Assembly (NCBI GenBank): GCA_024114885.1
Contig: CP099429.1
Span: 434,001 to 498,000, forward strand
Direction of reading: 5' to 3'
From: Septoria linicola
Taxonomy: Eukaryota > Ascomycota > Dothideomycetes > Mycosphaerellales > Mycosphaerellaceae
Length of the DNA: 64,000 nt
The translations under genes and the position numbers were made by a program. Shown here in pieces: positions 32,195 through 41,261 of the stretch; within the stretch, counting starts at the first letter, position 1, and each line of letters opens with the position of its first letter. The notes under the pieces were generated by a model. It was not told where the DNA came from. It did not search any database and worked only from the letters and a program-made list of their open reading frames with translations.

Positions 32195-33432
32195 ATGTTT
32201 GGTACTTTCCTGCTCGCCTCTTTCGCAGGCGCCGGCGCTGCCAGCGTCATATCTCCTGACCTCAATGCTCGCGCCAACTACCCACCTTCATACCTCTGCA
32301 ACTCTGCCAGCAAGAAATGTTCTCAACCAAAACAACAAGCTTCAGTGACAGCATACTGCTCTTCCTACCTCAAAGTCCCCAAAACAGTTACCAAGACAAA
32401 GACGATCACGAAATGCACCACAACGACCTAGACGAGCATCACGTCCACCCAGACAGTCGGTACTGCAACGTCAGTGACTAGCACGATCTCACTCTGCGCG
32501 ACACCAAAAGCGACTCCGCGCCCCAACTTCCCAAAAGAGAAGCGTGATGCGATTGAGAAGCGATAGAATGCGCAGTACTATGGCGGCGGTGGAGGCTACG
32601 GCGGCATCGCCAAACCATCCTGCTTGTCAGCCTACAAGAACACCAAGTCCATCTCCTCGGCATGTAGCTGCTTCTCAATCAAGCCCAAAGCGACCACGAC
32701 AACCACAGTGACGAAACAGAAAACCGATACGACAGTCATCAAGGTCAGCACCGCCCTCCTCCTCCACCAACTTCTACCATCCAGTCCCACTAACCTACAA
32801 CCCAGACCGACACCACAGTCACAGCCACCGCAACAACCACTTTCGTTCGGGGCACAGACCTCCCCTTCCTCGTAGCAGACTACAACGTCAACTTCTTCGA
32901 CTACGGCATCCAAGGCAAAGGCGAGCAAAGCGGCATCGCACGCGACGTCTTTGGCACAAACAGCATATCCACGGAATCCCGCGCCGTGCTCTTCGCGCTC
33001 AACGCCGCCAGTGGACGGCTCACCACCGTCGACGCAGAGAACGAGTTCCGCAACGGCCAAGTCGCAGTGCAGTATACCAATCCCAACGATCCGGAAGCAG
33101 AACTCCGTGGTATCGAGACTTCTCGCGTTGTGATTGCGGATCCTGATAACGTGGGCTTTGCGACGCAGTTTACGCCGATTACGTGTAGTATTTCGCAGAA
33201 TCCGGTGAATTTGACGTGTCCGTTGACGTGTGGGGTGCAGCGAGGGGATGTGAATCAGGTGGGGACTGTCGGTGGTGGTCGCAGAGGAACTAGTCTTACG
33301 CCGTGGTACCTGGGACAGATTGGGGAGAAGAGTAGTGATCCGTATGTTACGTATGCGGTTAGTAGGACAGTAGTTGAGGGCGGTGAGCCTGAGGAGGGTG
33401 AGGAGGGTGGAGAGGAGATGGGAGGAGATTGA
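32195..33432 (+). pseudogene. Secreted Thr-rich protein of unknown family, two in-frame TAG codons
   Basis: Reading 32195-32743 and 32806-33432 in one frame gives 391 codons before the final stop. The start MFGTFLLASFAGAGA is a signal peptide. A Cys-containing segment (YLCNSASKKCSQ, TAYCSSYL) and Thr/Lys-rich stretches follow, then a second Cys segment (KPSCLSAYKN, ACSCFSIK), and after the 62-bp intron (donor gtcagc, branch ctaac, acceptor cccag) an ordered domain beginning TTFVRGTDLPFLVADYNVNF. TAG codons interrupt the frame at 32429-32431 and 32564-32566. The frame is otherwise open, shows coding sense on both sides of each stop, and no GT..AG intron removes them. CAG to TAG changes at CpA sites would explain both. 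The gene may be dead, mis-sequenced or recoded. The acidic tail is Glu/Gly-rich. Confidence 0.6.
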
Positions 33433-33541
33433 TCATTTCAGAGGTATCATATCTATGTTGTCATTAAGTCATGCCATCGTGTGAAGCGAGCTGCTGGTGT
33501 ATCTGGCTCACTGCCATGGGTTCGGTTTCGATCTCTCCTGT

Positions 33542-34504
33542 CTAGAACAACAATCCACCTAGAAGGGCACCACCTAGAAGACCACCGGCGAGCGGCATGC
33601 CCATTCCGCCTCCGTATGGTCTGCCATAGCCATAGGGACTGCCATATGGTCGTCCATACGGCATGCCAGGGCGCACGTATCGTGCATTGGGCGTCGTGTA
33701 GATACCTTGACTATTGTATGGCGAGTAAGGATTGTAGCCATAGCCATTGTAGCCTCCGCCTTGGTATGGAGGCCTTGGTGGCTCGATGTAGATGTCCTTT
33801 CCCTCACGGTCCTTGCCGATGTGCTGAGGCTGGCCAGTCTCTGCAGCGCGCTGCATCGCCTGGCGAATCTTGAGGTGCGACTCGTATGCTCTGCGCTCCT
33901 CCTCTTCGCGGGCTCGACGCTCAGCTTCGCGTTCCTCGTGTGTCATGCCTGTGACTTTGTCCTTGACCTTCCGGCCGAATGAGACCTTGCCCTTGCCCTT
34001 GCCGTCCTTGCCGTCTGGACGAGGTGGCAGTTGCGCGTTGGAAGATCCTGATGCCGAGGAAGCTTGATTCTGGTAGTGCTGTGGGAGGTAGTCGTCCTCG
34101 TCGTCGCTGTGTGCATGGATGTAGTCGTCCTTGCTCGGCGTGTGATCCATTTTCTTGTAGTTGATGCTTTCCTGCTCAACTCGCTCGCGCTCCTCCCCAC
34201 TTAGGCTGTTGATGTACTCTTCATCATCGTAGGGGTGGTGCCAGATGGACTTGGGAGGGTCTTTGGTGGTGTCGACGAAGAATTGATGCTGGTTCTGAGG
34301 GTCGTAACTTCGGACCCAGCCTGTGGGGAGCGGACGGGCTTCATCTTCCATGGAACGACGGTGAGCATCTGGCATGCCGCCTTTGCCCGGGACATTGAGG
34401 TGTGAAGATGTAGCATTGTGGTTGCTCGTACTGCTGGCCGCAGGACGAGACGAGGTCGAGGAGCCCGTCGCCTGCTCGTAGGACGGTGGTGGGAGGTCTG
34501 CCAT
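33542..34504 (-). CDS. WW-domain protein with Gly/Tyr-rich tail
   Basis: A single exon encodes 320 aa. The start MADLPPPSYEQATG carries its own PPxY motif. One WW domain spans about residues 57-92, from LPTGWVRSYDP to SIWHHP; the first Trp and the final Pro are present, and the second aromatic position is covered by HQFFVD. A highly charged middle region (EEREAERRAREEEERRAYE) is probably helical. The C-terminal about 85 residues are Gly/Tyr/Pro-rich (YGRPYGSPYGYGRPYGGG) and end in a short hydrophobic Gly/Leu segment GGLLGGALLGGLLF. It resembles yeast Wwm1-type proteins with one WW domain, but the pairing is inferred. WW domains bind PPxY peptides, so it could bind itself or partners such as the LITAF-like protein 5 kb away. 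Confidence 0.85.
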   Translation of the reverse strand: MADLPPPSYEQATGSSTSSRPAASSTSNHNATSSHLNVPGKGGMPDAHRRSMEDEARPLPTGWVRSYDPQNQHQFFVDTTKDPPKSIWHHPYDDEEYINSLSGEERERVEQESINYKKMDHTPSKDDYIHAHSDDEDDYLPQHYQNQASSASGSSNAQLPPRPDGKDGKGKGKVSFGRKVKDKVTGMTHEEREAERRAREEEERRAYESHLKIRQAMQRAAETGQPQHIGKDREGKDIYIEPPRPPYQGGGYNGYGYNPYSPYNSQGIYTTPNARYVRPGMPYGRPYGSPYGYGRPYGGGMGMPLAGGLLGGALLGGLLF

Positions 34505-35614
34505 GATGGTGTGAGAGTGATTGTGCTGTTGGTCCAGTCCACAGGATCAAGCGATTGGCAGGAGGTTATTGAACACAGTCAGACGGAGAAGAGGCCAGAA
34601 AGTGGCGCTTCTGTTTGTCTTGTGATTGATAATGACGACTGCCGCGTGCACCCAATGTCGTCACGGCATGAACTGCCCTTGGCCAATCACATTGCCGCAC
34701 TTCTCTTCACAGCCACCTTCCGTCTTCACGTCCTTCACATTCTGGCTACCTTTGTGTTTTCCCTCATTGCATGCCCAGATGTCTGATGGCATCATTATCA
34801 GCATCCTTAAGGTGCAAGCTATCACTGTATCTGAACCACGCTGATGCGAAGCATTGATATTTCTCGCAGACTTGAAGCGAGACGACACAGCGTAATGCTG
34901 CAAGCTCCGCGGAGTTGACGATTGAGCTGCGAGATGCAGCAATGTACAGTAATGCCATTCTTCCATGGCCGACATACCAGAGGAACAGAACAAGCTGTGC
35001 TCACCATTTCGAACTGTTGCGACGGAAAAAGTTGTGCTCTCCAAGCGCCCCGTTTTCGGCCAATTTGCTATTCCAGTCGCCACCAAACGTCTGCGTTACT
35101 GCTGCCCATGGCGCGAAGTCACACGCCTTCGCCAATTATGCAGCGACAGTCACGAAAATCGGTCGCCGCACTGTTCAACCACGCCAATCGCCACTCGACG
35201 TTGCGGTATCTGAAGCAACGCACCACAATCAATGCGGCTGAGATGCTCGGCGATGCCCAAAGCAGACCTTCTCTGTCTATAATAAGCTAACGATATGGTA
35301 CTCGATCCACCGACGTAGCACTGATCGGAGCAGGTCGACCCTCTGCTACGAGCGTACGCCGCAGCAACTGTTGTCGTGCCTACTACAGGCTCCACTCAAA
35401 ACGCTCTCTCTTTAATCAGATAAGTGTGGTGCTGCTGTCAAATCATTTTCTATAACACAAGAAATTTTCATCTTCTATGCCCTCACACATAGAACCCACA
35501 TCTTCTCCCAAGCTGCTCATTCCAGAGTTCCTACCGAACTCACATTCTGTGAATCCTCCCTCCGGTGGAACGAATCGCACGTCTTCACTTACAAACAACA
35601 AAACGTCACATGCG
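34505..35614. other. Divergent promoter region
   Basis: This 1.1-kb region lies between the WW-domain gene (-) and the chitinase gene (+). Short overlapping frames only; no feature recognised. Confidence 0.5.
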
Positions 35615-38600
35615 ATGCCGCGCCTACGGCCGACGCGCCCTTCAAGTCTTGCGGCATCTGCCAGCATCCTCATGGCGGGTGGCGTTCTGGGAGCTGACTT
35701 CGGCTCGTCAAGCAACGTAGCAGCGTATTGGGTGAGCGCACACGTAGATTGAGTTGCGGGCATGTCAGTGCTGACTCGGCTTTCTTCCACAGGGTCAGAA
35801 CTCATACGGACAATCGACGGGACCGTTGGCACAGCAAAATTTAGCCACTTACTGTGCTGATACCAATGTGGACATCATACCGCTGGCGTTCATGGTTCAG
35901 ATGACAGGTGGCTACAACACAAGATCTAACACGACAACCAACGCATACTTTGCATCCAATGAGACATCAAGAGCGAATCAAACAATCACTAAACGTGATG
36001 CAGGTGAGCAAAGAATGGTGGTGAATTTCGCTAACGCAGGAAACAATTGCAGTATTTTTTCTGGCACTGGCTTGCTAGATTGTGGAGATACCATTGGTGA
36101 GGATATCAAGACTTGTCAAGAAAAGTATGGAAAGACTATACTACTGAGTGTTGGTGGCGCCACATATACTGAAGGTGGCTTCGCTAATGAGGATGCTGCC
36201 ATTGCGGCAGCAGAAATGGTTTGGTGGGTTGTGATCGGGCCTAGACATGATTCTCGCGCTGACTTTGTCCTCCAGGAAAACATTTGGGCCTACTAATGAT
36301 GGCAGCACTTCTACTAATACAACGACACCCGACCAGGACGATATTGTTACCACCACTGTGATAGCATCAAATGGCGATGCCACGACGACCATGACCATGA
36401 CTTTCACCCAGGGCGCCACTTTTGGAACAAGCGTTTTGACCACACCCGGAGCCACTGATCTTCCAGGGACTGCTCCTCTCGTAGTTTCCAGCGCGTCTTC
36501 GATCTTGACCACGTCTCTCAGCGTGTCACAAGATGCTGGGACGAGTGGCGAGGACTCCGCCACGGAAACTCTCACAAGCGACACGTATACCGGTCCTGGT
36601 TTGAGCAGTGCAATGGCGACCTCGACTGGAAATACGGACATGGACACTAACACAATTCCCACGGTGAATCCCACGGACTTGCCGGGCGCTGGGCCAACCT
36701 TGGGAGGCTTGTCGGCCACGACAAGCTCGACCAATGCTCTCCCGGGCACATCTGAAGCTGCGCCAGGGTCAACCAGCACTGTCGCATCAAGCTCATTCGC
36801 AACTGTGGCTGAAGTGTCTTCTCGGCACACCCGCCGACAAGCAGCCGAGATACTCAGACCGTTTGGCGATGCTGTCATCGATGGCTTCGACATTGATCTG
36901 GAGTCCAGCACCCAGAACTTTCTGCCTTTCGTTCGCCGTCTCCGCGAACTTATGGATGCGAACAGTGCCAAGTCCTACTTCATGACCGCTGCTCCTCAAT
37001 GTCCTTACCCTGATGCTGCTGTTTCGCAATTGCTAGACAGTGACGTGCGATTCGACGCGGTGTTTGTTCAATTCTACAACAATTACTGCGGCGTTCAATC
37101 ATTCACTGCTGGCGCCGCGACGCAGACAAACTTTAATTTCGAGACCTGGGACAACTGGGCCAAGAATGCTTCTTCACGATGGACCACAGGTGCAAGCAAC
37201 ACTACCACGAATAAGCGCCAGGCTTCCAGTCCGGCGAGTGTCAAGGTCTTCCTTGGTGTTCCCGGCGGAGTGACTGGTGCTGGTTCCGGGTACGTTCCGC
37301 TCGAGCAACTGGGTCCTGTCGTGGAGTACAGCAAGAAGTTTGAAAGCTTCGGTGGTGTGATGATGTGGGACATCAGTCAAGCAAAAGCAAACGATGGCTT
37401 CTTGCCTGGAGTGAAGGCCCTACTTGGTGCCGCAGCTGTTCCTGGCACGACTTCATCAGCGTTGGATCCTGCGACATCAACGGGAATGACCATGAGCTCA
37501 AGTGAGACGGTCGCTTCTTCGAGTGCATCCGAAGTTCTGGTAACCTCAAGCGAGACATTGGCCTCATCATCTGACAGTACTGCAACGTCGACGGCCGCTA
37601 CGGAACTCCCAACAAGCATGAGCGAGACACCCACGTCGCCAACAGACGCAGTTGCTCCTTCGACGCCAATATCGAGCACAAGCACGAGTGTTTCATCGAT
37701 CACCGACGAGGTGGCTTCGCCCACAGACATCCTTGCGCCGCCTACGCCTGTGTCACCTCCTTCGAGCTCGGTAGATGGCCTGACTTGCTCGTGTGCTGTA
37801 GAAGCAGCGACTGTCACAGTCACCGCCTCTGAGCCTGCAGCGTCGTCATCCTCCGTCTCTGAGGCTGTTGTCACGGACACGGCAAGTGCGCTTCCCACCT
37901 CTTCTGGATCTGCTACCGATGCGGTCGCTTCGTGCTCGGATACAGCAAGCGAGCTTGTTGCGCCTGCTCCGACAGAGGCTCCAAGCTCTGTCTCAGCGAG
38001 TGAACTTGTTGCACCTGCTCCGACAGAGGCTCCAAGCTCTGTTTCAGCCAGCGAACTTGTTGTACCTGCTCCAACAGAGGCTCCAAGTTCGGCCTCAGCC
38101 AGCGAAACCACATCATCTGTCAGTCACTCGACGTCTGATACATCAGCCGTCACTTCTCCAGAAGTGCCTCTGCCAAGCGTGCTCTCTGTCTCGTCAGAAT
38201 CTTCGCTTACGTCGACGTCGGAGACAACCTCTCTCGAGCCTAGTCAAAGCTTTTCAGTCGTCCTGCCTTCCCCAACTAGCGAGTTGAGCTCATCGACGGC
38301 CTCTGCGGCGCCGAACACAGACACTGTCTCGTCTTCGGTGACCACTGAGCTGCCATTCTCGAACCAGCTACTTGCTACGTCGGCTGATAGCATGACTTCT
38401 ACGGAGGCTTCTAGCACGGCTTCTGAGATCGTCTCGACACCGACCACTGAGACCTTGACAAATGAGCCGGCAGAGGCTTCGACGACAGATGATCTGGATC
38501 TGAACGAGGTGCCCAGCCCAAGTGGCGACCTGATCTCCTCGATCTTCCCAACTGGACCCGATCCAGCGTCTCCGACTGGTGCGGGTACTTCAGCTGCGTC

Positions 38601-39009
38601 TTCTGATTCGACAACCTCCTCTTCAGCCAGCTCAGAAGACGCTGCCGACCCAGCCGCAGCCACACCTCCAGCAGACCGACTCTCCAGCCCAATCCCCAGC
38701 GTCCCAGGACTCAGCACTCTGGAACCCCTCGTCGCGCTCAACACTCTACTCCCAACACCTCCAAGCCAAACAACCTCAGTCTGGGACCTCCACAGCGCGA
38801 CCCGAGCTTCTAGCTTCGAGACTTTAACGACAACTTCATCATCACGAGGACTACCTAGTCCTAGCGAATCAGAGTCTTCCACCAGTGAGACACAATCAAG
38901 TGACACAGCAGCACCAACCGCCACGCCCATCTCGCCGACTTCGACGGATGTTCCGCCCATGCGGAGTAGAGTCGTGAGGAGGAAATTGAGAATGTCGTGG
39001 CGTGGTTGA
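35615..39009 (+). CDS. GH18 class III chitinase with a long Ser/Thr insertion inside the catalytic domain and a Ser/Thr-rich tail
   Basis: Exons 35615-35731, 35793-36223 and 36276-39009 encode 1093 aa. I chose the ATG at 35615 because it gives a signal peptide (MPRLRPTRPSSLAASASILM..) just before NVAAYWGQNSYGQ, the standard start of class III chitinases. The strand LLSVGGATYTEGGF is the SxGG motif; WKTFGP follows at residues 183-188. The catalytic DxxDxDxE motif is D385-G-F-D-I-D-L-E392, with Glu392 the acid. Between FGP and LRPFGDAV lie about 183 extra residues rich in Ser, Thr and Ala, where yeast Cts1 has only about ten. The barrel then ends with FGGVMMWDIS near residue 550. A Ser/Thr/Pro/Ala-rich tail of about 530 residues includes three 17-residue repeats. 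Such tails are O-glycosylated and hold chitinases in the wall. The C-terminus is basic and lacks a GPI signal. Confidence 0.85.
37945..38097 (+). repeat. Three tandem 51-bp repeats in the chitinase tail
   Basis: The unit encodes ASELVAPAPTEAPSSVS; the third copy has VVPAP and SSAS variants. The repeats are in frame, and the copies differ mostly at third codon positions, so the peptide is being kept. Confidence 0.85.
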
Positions 39010-40034
39010 TTTATTGGTTGATGCTGTTGTTCTCAGTTTTTTGTTTCTTTCTTTTGCGAGACGATATGATATCATGGGATCGAATATGTTTATGATCATG
39101 GAATTATGGGATATAAGCGATTTATGTATGAATTATGGATATGGATACGATTATGATAAAGGATAAGGAATTGGGATAGATTTGGGTAATGGGATATGGG
39201 ATATGTATATTGATGAAATGGAATGAATTAATGGAATCAAAAGACATGATACACTTGACTTTCTGGACTAACTAGATACCACACTGCGCTCTCGCTTCTG
39301 TACTTCATACCTCGCCGTCTCTCCCCGAAAGTCGTCCTGGTAGTACTTGACAGAAGATCCCAGCGAAGCGAGAGTTCAAATCTGCAGGGACAAGGGCCAA
39401 AGCGCGAGCAACTATGCACGCCAAGACCGTGAAGCATCCAGCACATATCACTACATCTTTCACGAATGCTATGTTAGTCTCTGTATCAACGAACACAGAC
39501 TGATAAGAAGACTCAAAACAGCAATGTGCCAATCACAGCGGAGCTCTTCTACCACGATCCTGGAGCCAGGATGGGAGATGGCGAGTACTTGTGCTGGAGT
39601 TGCGTCTCACTTGTGATTTTCTTGTTTGTAAAATGTGAAGTGAAGCGATATTGTTTGCAGATGTGAATTTCTGCTTAGCGATCGCCTTTTGAAAATCTCC
39701 AGTTGCTAAAGGGAGTCAACGACTGTGTCTTACTACCACTACGAACATTCAACGAACAACGGACGACATCCCTTTCTCTTCTCTCGCACACACACAAGCA
39801 CACGTGAGTCGACCTCTAACTAACAATTTCTCCACTTTCTTCGGCGTTCTATTGACTTACGTACAGTCAGCTTGACGCAGAAAGGCGACTACTCGAGCAC
39901 TCGCCAGCAGAATCCCGCACTCTCGCCTCGACTCCAAGCCAAAACCTCATAACGCTTTCACAAGTCTCGACCACTAAACGACCTTCCCACAACTGCAAAC
40001 CAAAACCTAGCCACCCAACAATACTACCGCCAAA
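39010..40034. other. Intergenic with purine-rich simple sequence
   Basis: From about 39060 to 39236 the + strand is a low-complexity A/T/G stretch built of irregular ggatat, atgg and gaatt units with very few C. The rest holds the leader of the next gene. No gene is seen. Confidence 0.55.
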
Positions 40035-40769
40035 ATGCCTCTCTCCCAAAAACAAATGGAGTACCTCGCCCTCGCCTGGCAATGCTTCGATGCAGAGCCG
40101 AAGGTATGTCCTTCTTGCTCTCGTCCTCAACCAGATCTCCCACCTCCCCTCTCCTCCCTCCGCCTGCTCACCCTCCTGACCCCTCTATACTTCCTCCTCT
40201 GATTATCTAGATCGACTATGACCGCTTCAAAGAAGTCGCAGGCCTCGCCTCCGCCGCCTCTGCACGCGAACTCATGCGCGTCACCAAGAAGAAGCTCAAA
40301 GAAGAGTACGGCGCTCTTTCGGGAGGGATGAAAGGCGTCAATGCTGCCAACGGCAACACCCCCAACGGCAGTGCTACCACCTCGCCGGTGAAGAAAGCTC
40401 CTCGCGTAAGCCTCCTCTTTCCTTTCCCTCACTCCTCTCCCCCTCTTCTCCATTACTTGTTTCTTTCCTTCCCCTACCACGAGAGAGAGAGATCTAACCA
40501 TCATGCAGACCCCCGCTCCCAAACGCGCCGGCGGCCGCACCTCAGCATCAGCATCCGCAGCAAAGCGAGCTCGTTCCGACCTCACCTCCAACGACGACGA
40601 CTCAAACGATAACGATGACGAAGAGCACCTCGACACCCCCGTGGCAAAGAAAATCAAGACGCCTGCGCCGAGCACCAAGAAGAAGACCGAGAACGGAGTT
40701 GTCGCTGTTAAGAAGGAACCCGTTGCTAGAGACGATGGCAGCGATGACGATGGGGATTTCTTGGGTTGA
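40035..40769 (+). CDS. Small nuclear-type protein with helical N-terminus and acidic/basic tail
   Basis: Exons 40035-40103, 40211-40405 and 40509-40769 encode 174 aa. Both introns are about 105 bp, pyrimidine-rich before the acceptor, and in phase 0. The first 60 residues (MPLSQKQMEYLALAWQCFD..YDRFKEVAGLASAASARELM) look like a helical bundle that fits small fungal proteins often found with Lys/Arg tails. The tail contains several basic clusters (VTKKKLKEE, PVKKAPR, VAKKIKTP, STKKKTE) that would serve as nuclear localisation signals, and acidic runs (DDDSNDNDDEE, DDGSDDDGD). I do not recognise a named family. A chromatin- or RNA-associated role is only a guess from the charge pattern. Confidence 0.72.
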
Positions 40770-41261
40770 GTTGTCGTTATTGCCATTATCATTGGAGGAA
40801 GGGAGGGACGGTATGCGAGCGGCTCGGGTGGCGGCAAAGGTTCTGCAATTGGGCAGTCTAGATGTATCGGGGGCTAGAATGGGCGGCAGCTGGCCGAGCG
40901 GAGTGGTTGGACTCAGTCTGGTTGGTACAAGGATACAAATTGGACTCGTCGGCTACAATTACTGGGGACACGGTAGCACCAGCGAGAATGATTTGGACGC
41001 AAAAGCTCTGTCTCTTCCTCAAAAGTTTCACGGAGTAGACTCACTTCTTCTTCTGCTCTCTGCTTCTTCATACAATCGACTCGTTCTTGCCGCTTTACTT
41101 GTTTGTACACAACTCTCAAGTCAAAGTTGAGGCTGAACTACGTCCTCACCTCCCAATGTCAATAATGCACCAGTGTCATGACCTAGCCCAAGTCGCGCCT
41201 GTCCCATATCTGGCTCTTCTATCTCGTACTGTATGATCAACGCCGGCGCCATCTCGAAAGG
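40770..41261. other. Intergenic, convergent 3' ends
   Basis: The interval lies between the small nuclear-protein gene (+) and the SWI1-type gene (-). No gene is seen. Confidence 0.55.

Noticed and set aside
37377..38960. Long minus-strand frames (244 and 238 codons) opposite the chitinase tail
   Set aside because: They are mirror frames of Ser/Thr-rich repetitive codons (TCG/AGC read as Ala/Glu/Val-rich); the plus strand carries the splice sites and GH18 domain.
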